DNA from: Rhodovulum sulfidophilum
GTDB taxonomy: Bacteria > Pseudomonadota > Alphaproteobacteria > Rhodobacterales > Rhodobacteraceae
DNA: 64,000 nt
Direction of reading: 5' to 3'
NCBI GenBank assembly: GCA_003241785.1
Contig: QFPW01000002.1
Coordinates: forward strand, 496,001-560,000
Shown: in pieces, positions 45,116 to 52,237 of the stretch
Layout of the letters: each line of letters starts with the position of its first letter
Numbering within the stretch: the stretch's first letter is position 1
Program-made: the position numbers and the translations under genes
Notes under the pieces: generated by a model
What the model saw: only the letters and a program-made list of their open reading frames with translations
Database searches by the model: none
What the model was told of the DNA's origin: nothing

Positions 45116-46522
45116 TCAGAGCCCGCGCACCCGCGGGTTCCGCCAGTCTCCCGCCGGGTCGATCATCAGCTCGGTCATCGCCCAGACCAGCGCGTCCACG
45201 CGATCCGGACTGCCGCGCCCGGTGAAGCCCGCGACGCTCATCGCCGTCATCTGGTCCTCGAGCGCCGGGAAGGCGCCGCGATGGCAGATCCGGCCCTGCT
45301 CGTAGAGCGCCGCGACCGGCTCGGCCCGCGCCGCCTTGCCCTTCGAGGCCCGCACGGCCCGGAACGGCACCAGCGGCGCGACCTGCCGGATCACCGTCTG
45401 CACCAGGTCGCCGCCCTGGTTCACCTCGGCGACCAGCCGGTCCGCGCCGAAGCGGTGGAACAGCTCCACCGCCCGCTCGGCCCAGCCCGTCGGGGTCAGG
45501 CCGCGCACGCTGCCGTCATGGATCACCTCCGCGACCCAGTCGCCGGGCGATCCCGTGCGCTGGACCCCCGCGACGATGATGCCGCATTCGTCCGCGTCCT
45601 CGCCCGCGCTCACCGGCGGGTCGACCGCGACGACGATCCGCCCGAGATCGAGTGCCCGCGGCACCCGCGCGGCCTCCAGCATGTCCCAGGTCCAGAGCGC
45701 GCCTTCGACGTCGCTCAGCATCGCACCCTCGAGCTCCTGCCGCCCGAGCCGGCTCCCCGCGTAGCGCCGTGTCACCGTCTCGAGAAAGCTCTTCGCGAGA
45801 TGCATCCGGTTCGCCTCGGTCGGCGCGTGGGTCACCGCCGTCTCGGCGTCGGCGAGCAGCGCGCGCAGCAGCGCGTTGTTCCGGGGCGTCGTCGTCACCA
45901 GCTGCCGGGGCCGCTCCCCAAGCCGAATCCCGAACTGCAGCATGTCCCATGTCGCCTGCCCCTTCGGCCATTTCGCGAGCTCGTCGCTCCAGGCGCAGTC
46001 GAATTGCGGCCCGCGCAGGCTTTCCGGATCGCTCGCCGAGAAGATCCGCGCCTCCGCCCCGTTCGGCCAGAGCAGTCGCCGGCGGGTCGCCTGCCACTCG
46101 GGTCGGCGGTCCGGCGGCGAGCAGCGCAGGATCCCCGACTCGCCGAACACCATCACGTCGCGCGCCTGGTCGAGCGTTTCCGCCACCAGCGCGATGCGCG
46201 CGCAGTCCCCGGGATCACCGGGGCGCGCGCCCTCGACGCGGGCGCGGATCCATTCCGCGCCCGCGCGTGTCTTGCCCGCGCCGCGCCCGCCCAGGATCAC
46301 CCAGGTCGTCCAGTCGCCCTCGGGCGGCAACTGGTGTCCCGCCAGCGCCCAGTGCTCGAAGAGCCAGGGCAGGGCGGCGACCGCGTTGGGCGACAGACCG
46401 TCGAGGAAACGGTCGCGCTCAGCCGCGCTCAGACCAGCGAGCAAGTCGCGCAAGGATCTCCGCGCGCGCGGCGTCAAGGTCGAGCTCTCCGCCCGCCCCG
46501 TCGGTTCTGCTTCGTTCGCCAA
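45116..46522 (-). CDS. GTA large terminase (gp2)
   Basis: The DNA-packaging motor and nuclease of the GTA. Walker A is VILGGRGAGKTRAGAEW near residue 75, a Walker B-like strand follows, and the C-terminal RNase-H-like nuclease domain has IVVAVDPPVSAGEDADECGI. No ATG fits the N-terminus. TTG at 46522 (468 residues, GAGG upstream) and TTG at 46453 (445 residues, closer to the family N-terminus LRDLLAGLS) both lie inside gp1, so the start is uncertain. It overlaps gp1 by 35 to 104 bases. Confidence 0.93.
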   Translation of the reverse strand: MANEAEPTGRAESSTLTPRARRSLRDLLAGLSAAERDRFLDGLSPNAVAALPWLFEHWALAGHQLPPEGDWTTWVILGGRGAGKTRAGAEWIRARVEGARPGDPGDCARIALVAETLDQARDVMVFGESGILRCSPPDRRPEWQATRRRLLWPNGAEARIFSASDPESLRGPQFDCAWSDELAKWPKGQATWDMLQFGIRLGERPRQLVTTTPRNNALLRALLADAETAVTHAPTEANRMHLAKSFLETVTRRYAGSRLGRQELEGAMLSDVEGALWTWDMLEAARVPRALDLGRIVVAVDPPVSAGEDADECGIIVAGVQRTGSPGDWVAEVIHDGSVRGLTPTGWAERAVELFHRFGADRLVAEVNQGGDLVQTVIRQVAPLVPFRAVRASKGKAARAEPVAALYEQGRICHRGAFPALEDQMTAMSVAGFTGRGSPDRVDALVWAMTELMIDPAGDWRNPRVRGL

Positions 46523-46727
46523 GACCCGCCTCGATCTCGAGAACGGCGCGCAGGGCGGCCCGATGCGCCTGGATCAGGGCCTCGTTCCGCCTGCCGCCGC
46601 CGGGGTCCTCCCCGTCGATCTCCCGTGCGATCCGCCCGTGAAGCGCCACGGAGAGATCACGGTACAATTCCCGCGCACGCGCGAGCAGATCGCCCGGCGC
46701 CGCCAATTCGTCAGCTGAGAATGTCAT
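46419..46727 (-). CDS. GTA small terminase (gp1)
   Basis: A 102-residue small, helical, acidic protein at the head of the GTA operon, in the position of gp1, recognised as the small terminase subunit. Visible features are ARARELYRDLSVALHGRIAREIDG and the Asp/Ala-rich C-terminus LDAARAEILARLARW. The ATG at 46727 follows a GC-rich leader with a terminator-like hairpin. The gene overlaps gp2, which suggests coupled synthesis of both terminase subunits. Confidence 0.82.
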   Translation of the reverse strand: MTFSADELAAPGDLLARARELYRDLSVALHGRIAREIDGEDPGGGRRNEALIQAHRAALRAVLEIEAGLGERSRTDGAGGELDLDAARAEILARLARWSERG

Positions 46728-46760
46728 GTGATGGTCGCCCTGGCTGCTCCGCCCGGGCCA

Positions 46761-46800
46761 GAAACACAAAGGCGGGCCGCGCCCTAAGGCACGCCCGCCG
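46761..46800 (-). terminator. Terminator-like hairpin in the GTA leader
   Basis: On the GTA strand GGCGGGC pairs with GCCCGCC (46793-46799 with 46771-46777), and the inner arms GTGCC/GGCGC extend the stem around a UUAG loop with one bulged G. TTTGTGTTTC follows directly (46770-46761). This is a good intrinsic terminator, placed about 20 nt after the predicted GTA transcription start and 34 bases before gp1. It could be an attenuator of the GTA operon or the end of mltG read-through. Confidence 0.6.
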
Positions 46801-46825
46801 TCGCATCTCTACCAGCTTGCCCGAA

Positions 46826-46854
46826 GGTATACCTTAGGGCGTCCTGTCTGTCAA
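46826..46854 (-). promoter_or_regulatory. GTA operon promoter with overlapping palindrome
   Basis: Reading leftward, TTGACA (46854-46849), a 17-bp spacer and TATACC (46831-46826) form a near-consensus housekeeping promoter aimed at gp1. The perfect 12-bp palindrome AAGGTATACCTT (46824-46835) covers the -10. The word CGCCCTAAGG in the spacer (46832-46841) recurs inverted at 46780-46789. These are candidate regulator sites. A constitutive-looking promoter on a tightly controlled GTA implies repression or post-initiation control. Confidence 0.65.
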
Positions 46855-46884
46855 CCCCTAAATCTGAGGTTGCAAAAAACACCG

Positions 46885-47904
46885 CTACTGGCTGGCCGCC
46901 GCGTCGTTCTCCTGCTGGACGCGGCGCTGGTCCGCCTCGATCCGCCGCCAGGCGGCGACGTTGCGGTTGTGCTCGCTCAGGGTCGCCGCGAAGGCATGGC
47001 CGCCCGTTCCGTCCGCGACGAAATAGAGCATCTCGCCATCGGCGGGATTCGCCGTGGCCTCGATCGCCTGCCGGCCTGGGTTGGCGATCGGCGTCGGCGG
47101 CAGGCCCGCGATCACATAGGTGTTGTAGGGCGTCGGCCGGCTGAGCTCGCTCGCCCGCAGCCCGCGGCCCAGCACCTCCTTGCCCATCGTCAGCCCGTAG
47201 ATCACCGTCGGGTCCGTCTGCAGCCGCATCCCGCGCTTCAGCCGGTTCTCGAACACCGAGGCGACCATCGGCCGCTCCTCGGGCTGACCGGTCTCCTTCT
47301 CGACGATCGAGGCAAGCGTCAGCAGCTCCTCGGGCGTGTTGATCGGCAGCCCCTGCTTGCGGTTCGCCCAGGCCTCGGCGACGATACGCTCCTGCTCGGT
47401 CCGCATCCGGTCGATCAGCGACTGCCGGGTATCGCCCCGCTGGAAATCATAGCCCGCCGGGGCGAGCCAGCCTTCGGGCGGCACCTCGGCGATCTCGCCG
47501 CTCAGGTCGTCATGGTCGTTCAGCATCTGCACGACCTGCCAGCTGGTCCAGCCCTCGGGCACGATGACCTGGCGCAGCACGTTGCCACCCCGGTTCATCA
47601 GGGCCAGGATGTCGCGCACCGACGCTCCCGCCGGGATCTGATACTCGCCGTAGCGGAGGCCCTGGTCCTGCTTCGTGTAGCGCGCCGCCACGCGGAACAG
47701 CGCCGCGTCGCTGATCGCACCGCCGTCCTCGAGCTTGCGCGCGACGCTTGCGAGCCCTTCGCCGCGGTCGACCTCCATCACCAGAGGCTCGGCCAGCGGC
47801 CCGGGCGCCTCGTATTGCCGCTGTCCCCAGACGATCACGCCGAACAACAGCGCGAGCGCCACGATCAGGATGGTCAGGGCATTGGCGGCGATATTCCGGA
47901 ACAT
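46885..47904 (-). CDS. mltG: Endolytic murein transglycosylase MltG
   Basis: A 339-residue inner-membrane lytic transglycosylase that cuts nascent glycan strands (YceG family). It has an N-terminal membrane helix (about residues 8-27), a LysM-like region (YEIPAG-type GEYQIPAGASVRDIL) and the catalytic domain with Glu in LASIVEKETG near residue 218. The motifs SVFENRLKRGMRLQTDPTVIYG and SPYNTY-type TPYNTYVIAGLPPTPIANPG are diagnostic. It lies 9 bases downstream of fabF, the usual linkage in alphaproteobacteria. TTTTTT follows its stop without a clear stem. Confidence 0.95.
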   Translation of the reverse strand: MFRNIAANALTILIVALALLFGVIVWGQRQYEAPGPLAEPLVMEVDRGEGLASVARKLEDGGAISDAALFRVAARYTKQDQGLRYGEYQIPAGASVRDILALMNRGGNVLRQVIVPEGWTSWQVVQMLNDHDDLSGEIAEVPPEGWLAPAGYDFQRGDTRQSLIDRMRTEQERIVAEAWANRKQGLPINTPEELLTLASIVEKETGQPEERPMVASVFENRLKRGMRLQTDPTVIYGLTMGKEVLGRGLRASELSRPTPYNTYVIAGLPPTPIANPGRQAIEATANPADGEMLYFVADGTGGHAFAATLSEHNRNVAAWRRIEADQRRVQQENDAAASQ

Positions 47905-47913
47905 GCGCCGAGC

Positions 47914-49182
47914 CTACACCAATCGGCGCAGGACGAGCGAGGCATTGGTGCCCCCGAAACCAAACGAATTCGAGAGCGCGACGTTGATCTCGCGCTCGAC
48001 CGCCGCCTTGGGCGCCAGATCGATCGGCGTCTCGACGCTCGGGTTGTCGAGATTCAGCGTCGGCGGCGCCACCTGATCGCGCAGCGCGAGAACGCAGAAG
48101 ATCGCCTCGATCGCGCCCGCCGCGCCGAGCAGATGCCCGGTCGCCGACTTGGTCGAGGACATCGTCACCTTGCTCGCCGCGTTCCCCAGCAACCGCGCCA
48201 CCGCGCCGAGCTCGATCTCGTCGCCGAGCGGGGTGGAGGTGCCATGCGCGTTGACATAATCGACGTCCGCCGCCACGAGCCCGGCGTCGCGCAGGGCCGC
48301 GGCCATCGCGCGGTAGCCCCCGTCGCCGTCCGGCGCCGGCGAGGTGATGTGATAGGCGTCGCCCGAAAGGCCATAACCGACCACCTCGGCGTAGATCTTG
48401 GCGCCGCGCGCCTTCGCGTGCTCGTATTCCTCGAGAACGACGACCCCGGCCCCCTCGCCCATGACGAAGCCGTCGCGGTCCCTGTCATAGGGCCGGCTCG
48501 CCTTCTCCGGCTCCTCGTTGAAGGCGGTCGACAGCGCCTTGCAGGCCGCGAAGCCGGCGATCCCGATCTCGCAGATCGCGGCCTCCGCGCCGCCGGCGAT
48601 CATCACGTCGGCGTCGCCGTACTTGATCATCCGCGCCCCGTCGCCGATCGCATGCGCGCCGGTCGAGCAGGCGGTGACCACCGAATGGTTCGGCCCCTTG
48701 AATCCGTAGCGGATCGAGACCTGGCCCGAGCAGAGGTTGATCAGGCTGCCGGGGATGAAGAACGGCGACACGCGCCGCGGCCCCTTCTCCTTCAGCGTGA
48801 TCGCGGTCTCGGCGATGTTCTCGAGACCGCCGATGCCCGAGCCGATGATGACGCCGGTGCGCTCGCGCTCGGTCTCGTCCTCGGGCGTCCAGCCCGCGTC
48901 CTCGACCGCCTGCTGCGCGGCGGCCATCGCATAGAGGATGAAATCCCCGACCTTGCGCTGGTCCTTGGGCTGCATCCAGTCGTCCGGATTGAACGTGCCG
49001 TCGGACCCGTCGCCGCGCGGGATCTCGCAGGCGATGTCGCAGGCGAGGTGGCTCGCGTCGAACCGGGTGATCTTGCCGGCGCCGGACTGGCCGGCGATCA
49101 GCCGCGTCCAGGTCTCCTCCACGCCGCAGGCCAGGGGCGAGACCAGGCCAAGTCCGGTGATAACCACGCGCCGCTTCGTCAT
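47914..49182 (-). CDS. fabF: 3-oxoacyl-ACP synthase II FabF
   Basis: FabF elongates fatty acyl-ACP with malonyl-ACP in the cytoplasm. The 422-residue product has the catalytic Cys in VTACSTGAHAIG, the two active-site His motifs NAHGTSTPLGD and KSATGHLLGAAGAIE, and the C-terminal NSFGFGGTNASL. The ATG at 49182 follows AGAAGGGGG. It lies downstream of acpP but is separated by a strong terminator, so it may have its own promoter in the 228-base gap (49183-49410). No clear promoter is visible there. Confidence 0.97.
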   Translation of the reverse strand: MTKRRVVITGLGLVSPLACGVEETWTRLIAGQSGAGKITRFDASHLACDIACEIPRGDGSDGTFNPDDWMQPKDQRKVGDFILYAMAAAQQAVEDAGWTPEDETERERTGVIIGSGIGGLENIAETAITLKEKGPRRVSPFFIPGSLINLCSGQVSIRYGFKGPNHSVVTACSTGAHAIGDGARMIKYGDADVMIAGGAEAAICEIGIAGFAACKALSTAFNEEPEKASRPYDRDRDGFVMGEGAGVVVLEEYEHAKARGAKIYAEVVGYGLSGDAYHITSPAPDGDGGYRAMAAALRDAGLVAADVDYVNAHGTSTPLGDEIELGAVARLLGNAASKVTMSSTKSATGHLLGAAGAIEAIFCVLALRDQVAPPTLNLDNPSVETPIDLAPKAAVEREINVALSNSFGFGGTNASLVLRRLV

Positions 49183-49349
49183 TTTCACGCCCCCTTCTCG
49201 CTTTCGCGACCCTTTATCCCGAAGCCCGCGAGGCGACAAGCCCGACGCCCGGATGTCATGGAGAAGCGGACCGCCGGTCCTCCGGGCGGGCCCGCCCCCC
49301 CCGGCGTCCGCCAGGAAGATGCCGGGGCGCGGCACATTCCGCGCGCGGC

Positions 49350-49387
49350 TGAAAACGAAAGCGGCGCCCGATTTCCCGGGCGCCGCT
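49350..49387 (-). terminator. acpP intrinsic terminator
   Basis: On the acpP strand AGCGGCGCCCG (49387-49377) pairs with CGGGCGCCGCT (49370-49360) around a 6-nt loop, followed by TTCGTTTTCA. It starts 24 bases after the acpP stop. The 11-bp GC stem with a U-rich tail is a textbook intrinsic terminator and separates acpP from fabF. Confidence 0.85.
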
Positions 49388-49410
49388 CGAAACTCTTCCG
49401 GATCGTCGGA

Positions 49411-49644
49411 TCAGGAATTGGCCGTGATGAACTTCACCGCGTCGCCATAGGTCTGGATCGTCTCGGCCGCGTCGTCCGGAATCTCGATGCCGAACTCCTC
49501 CTCGAACGCCATCACGAGCTCGACCGTGTCGAGGCTGTCCGCGCCGAGGTCGTCGATGAAGGAAGCGTTGTCGGTGACCTTCGCCTCGTCAACGTTCAGA
49601 TGCTCCACGACGATCTTTTTGACGCGCTCTGCGATATCGCTCAT
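49411..49644 (-). CDS. acpP: Acyl carrier protein
   Basis: A 77-residue acidic acyl carrier protein for fatty-acid synthesis. Ser37 in DLGADSLDTVE is the phosphopantetheine attachment site. The N-terminal SDIAERVKKIVVEHL and the helix EEEFGIEIPDDAAE are canonical. The ATG at 49644 has AGAGGAAGAGA upstream. It is transcribed alone between the promoter at about 49.77 kb and the terminator at 49.36 kb, as is common for this highly expressed gene. Confidence 0.98.
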   Translation of the reverse strand: MSDIAERVKKIVVEHLNVDEAKVTDNASFIDDLGADSLDTVELVMAFEEEFGIEIPDDAAETIQTYGDAVKFITANS

Positions 49645-49755
49645 TGTCTCTTCCTCTTTGGATCCCGGTCCGGGACTCTCAATCCATTGTTCATCCGGCC
49701 TCGGGCCACCGCGCGGGTCCGCTCTGCTCCGAAAGTCGGGTACAGCCCGTCGCGC

Positions 49756-49783
49756 GCTATACCATAACCGTGAGCGGCCGCAA
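49756..49783 (-). promoter_or_regulatory. Putative acpP promoter
   Basis: In the 176-base fabG-acpP gap, TTGCGG (49783-49778) and TATAGC (49761-49756) face acpP with a 16-bp spacer, about 105 bases before the ATG. The element lies in a locally A+T-richer patch. It would give a leader of about 100 nt ending in the acpP ribosome-binding site. Confidence 0.5.
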
Positions 49784-49820
49784 ATGTTAATGCGGGACGC
49801 CCCGAGCGGCCCCGGCCGGC

Positions 49821-50558
49821 TCAGATCATCGCCATTCCGCCATTGACATGAAGGGTTTGCCCGGTGACGTAGCCACCTTCCGCGGAGGCGAGGTAGACGA
49901 CCGCCGCGGCGATCTCCTCCGCGCTTCCCATCCGCCCGGCCGGGATCTGCGTGAGGATCCGCGCCCGCTGCTCCTCGTTCAGCGCGTCCGTCATCGCCGT
50001 CGCGATGAAGCCCGGTGCCACGCAGTTCACCGTCACGCCCCGGCTCGCCACCTCCTGCGCGAGGCTCTTCGACATGCCGATCACGCCCGCCTTGCTCGCC
50101 GCGTAATTCGCCTGGCCCGGGTTCCCGGTCACGCCGACGACCGAGCTGATGTTGATGATCCGCCCCCAGCGCGCCTTCATCATGCCGCGCAGCGCGCCCC
50201 GCGAGAGCTTCATGACGCTCGTGAGGTTGACCGCGATCACCGTCGCCCAGTCCTCGTCCGACATGCGCATGAAAAGCTGGTCGCGGGTGATCCCGGCGTT
50301 GTTGACGAGAATGTCGAGCCCGCCCAGCGCCTCGGTCGCCCGCTTCGGCAGCGCGTCGACCGCCTCGGGATCGGAGAGATCGCAGGGCACCACGACCGCC
50401 CCGCCGCCCAGCTCCGCCGCGAGCGCCTCGAGCGGCGCGACCCGCGTCCCGGAAAGCGCCACCCTGGCGCCCCGGGCCGCCAGCGCGCGCGCGACCGCGC
50501 CGCCGATCCCGCCCGACGCGCCGGTCACCAGCGCGCATTTGCCCGTCAGATCAAACAT
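49821..50558 (-). CDS. fabG: 3-oxoacyl-ACP reductase FabG
   Basis: FabG reduces 3-oxoacyl-ACP with NADPH in each fatty-acid elongation round. The 245-residue product has TGASGGIGGAVA near residue 12, NNAG, the catalytic Ser-Tyr-Lys set (NISSVVGVTGNPGQANYAASKAG) and the C-terminal LHVNGGMAMI. It lies 12 bases downstream of fabD and upstream of acpP, the classic fabD-fabG-acpP-fabF order. Confidence 0.97.
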   Translation of the reverse strand: MFDLTGKCALVTGASGGIGGAVARALAARGARVALSGTRVAPLEALAAELGGGAVVVPCDLSDPEAVDALPKRATEALGGLDILVNNAGITRDQLFMRMSDEDWATVIAVNLTSVMKLSRGALRGMMKARWGRIINISSVVGVTGNPGQANYAASKAGVIGMSKSLAQEVASRGVTVNCVAPGFIATAMTDALNEEQRARILTQIPAGRMGSAEEIAAAVVYLASAEGGYVTGQTLHVNGGMAMI

Positions 50559-50570
50559 GTCTCTTCTCCC

Positions 50571-51509
50571 TCAGGCCTCGGCGCCCGCCAGCGCGGCGAC
50601 ATCCGCCGGGCCGTTGACCGCGCGGAGCGCGACGTTCTTGGCGATGCGCCGGATCATCCCGCTCAACGCCTTGCCGGCACCGATCTCGACCATTTCCCCG
50701 ACGCCCTGCCCGGCCATCCAGAGCACGCTCTCGCGCCAGCGGACCCGGCCCGTCACCTGCGCCACGAGGAGCCGCCGGATCTCGTCCGGATCGCTGACCG
50801 CCTCGGCGATCACGTTCGCGACCAAAGGCACCGCCGGCGCCTTGATCTCGGTTCCGGCGAGCGCGGCTCGCATCGTCTCGGCCGCCGGCGCCATCAGCGC
50901 GCAATGGAAGGGCGCGCTCACGGGCAGGAGCAGCGCCCGCTTCGCGCCCTTCGCCTTGGCGATCTCCACCGCCCGCTCGACCGCGGCCCTTGTCCCCGAG
51001 ACCACGACCTGCGCCGGATCGTTGTCGTTCGCGGCCTCGCAAACCGCGCCCTCGGCCGCCTCCGCCGCCACCGCCTCGGCGGTCGCGAGATCGAGCCCGA
51101 GCAGCGCCGCCATCGCCCCTTCGCCGACCGGCACCGCCGCCTGCATCGCGCTCCCGCGCAGGCGCAGGAGGCGCGCCGCGTCCGTCACGCTGAGCGCGCC
51201 GGCGGCCGCCAGCGCCGAATATTCTCCAAGCGAATGCCCGGCGACGAAGGCGGCGTTCTCGATGCCGAAACCCTCGGTCTCCATCGCCCGGAACGCCGCG
51301 AGCGAGGTCGCCATCAGTGCGGGCTGCGCGTTCGCGGTCAGCGTCAACTCGGCGATGTCGCCGTCCCAGATCACCGCCGAGAGCTTCTCGCCCAGCGCCG
51401 CGTCGACCTCCTCGAACACCGCCGCCGCCGCCGGATAGGCGTCCGCGAGATCCTTGCCCATGCCGATCACCTGGGCGCCCTGCCCAGGAAAGACGAACGC
51501 CCGTTTCAT
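50571..51509 (-). CDS. fabD: Malonyl-CoA:ACP transacylase FabD
   Basis: FabD loads malonyl groups on ACP. The 312-residue product has FPGQGAQVIGMG at the N-terminus, the nucleophile Ser in AGHSLGEYSAL near residue 92, an Arg in LRLRGSAMQ, and the catalytic His in VSAPFHCALM. It heads the fab cluster; the 111-base upstream gap to the acdR stop holds its promoter. The YAL/AVN-type C-terminal segments are normal. Confidence 0.97.
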   Translation of the reverse strand: MKRAFVFPGQGAQVIGMGKDLADAYPAAAAVFEEVDAALGEKLSAVIWDGDIAELTLTANAQPALMATSLAAFRAMETEGFGIENAAFVAGHSLGEYSALAAAGALSVTDAARLLRLRGSAMQAAVPVGEGAMAALLGLDLATAEAVAAEAAEGAVCEAANDNDPAQVVVSGTRAAVERAVEIAKAKGAKRALLLPVSAPFHCALMAPAAETMRAALAGTEIKAPAVPLVANVIAEAVSDPDEIRRLLVAQVTGRVRWRESVLWMAGQGVGEMVEIGAGKALSGMIRRIAKNVALRAVNGPADVAALAGAEA

Positions 51510-51620
51510 CGCCGGTCCCCCCGATGTTCCGCCGCCTGACTAGCGCCCGCTCACCCACGCGTCCACCCCGTAGGGTGGGCGATTCCGCCTACCACGCTCT
51601 TCTCCCCCGAGGCGCCCCGC

Positions 51621-52097
51621 TCAGAACGCGAGCGCCCCGCCCTCCTTCACCTCCTTCATCACGAAGAACGTCCGCGTCTGCCGCACGCCCGGCAGCGCGA
51701 TCAGCGCCTCGGCGTGAAGCTTGTTGAAATCCGCCATGTCGCGCGCCCGTATCTTCAGCAGGTAATCGAAATCGCCGGCGACGAGGTGACAGTCGAGCAC
51801 CACCGGCAGCGCCAGCACCGCCGCTTCGAAGGCCGCGAAACTCTCCGGCGTCGAACGATCCAGCACCACGCCGACAAGCACCGCGGTCCCGAGCCCGACC
51901 CGCTCCGGCGCGATCTCCGCGCGCACGCCGCGCACGATCCCCGCCTCGATCAGCCGCCGCGTCCGCCGGTGGCAGGTCGCGGGGCTCACGCTGATCCGCT
52001 CCGCCAGCTCGGCGTTCGACATCCGCCCATCCGCCTGCAGCAGGCGCAAAAGCCGCAGGTCGATTCGGTCCAGCTCGCCCTCGGAAGATTCTTTCAT
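51621..52097 (-). CDS. acdR: Lrp/AsnC-family regulator, probable AcdR
   Basis: A 158-residue Lrp/AsnC regulator with an N-terminal helix-turn-helix (about residues 10-55: LDRIDLRLLRLLQADGRMSNAELAERISVSPATCHRR) and a C-terminal RAM effector domain (HLVAGDFDYLLKIRARDMADF). The start is the ATG at 52097 or the GTG at 52106; neither has a clear ribosome-binding site. It is divergent from acdS with 140 bases between. In known ACC-deaminase loci an Lrp protein (AcdR) is placed this way and activates acdS, so the same role is inferred. Confidence 0.85.
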   Translation of the reverse strand: MKESSEGELDRIDLRLLRLLQADGRMSNAELAERISVSPATCHRRTRRLIEAGIVRGVRAEIAPERVGLGTAVLVGVVLDRSTPESFAAFEAAVLALPVVLDCHLVAGDFDYLLKIRARDMADFNKLHAEALIALPGVRQTRTFFVMKEVKEGGALAF

Positions 52098-52237
52098 TCT
52101 GTCCACAGTTTTGATCTGTATACACCGTCAGTAGCGCATTCTATGCGAGGACACTGCATTCAAGCGCCTCAGATTGAAAGCACCCATCGCCGCTGCCGTG
52201 TTAGTCGGACCGGGACCCTTTCGACACGGAGCCCCCG

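Noticed and set aside
32131..46727. Ordinary prophage
   Set aside because: No integrase, repressor, replication, holin or endolysin genes and no attachment sites; gene content and order are those of a gene transfer agent.
46881..46887. Intrinsic terminator directly after mltG
   Set aside because: Six T residues follow the stop codon, but no convincing stem precedes them.
51570..51593. A REP-like palindrome (GTAGGGTGGGCG...CCGCCTAC) between fabD and acdR
   Set aside because: Only the outer five bases are perfectly complementary, so it was not listed as a repeat.
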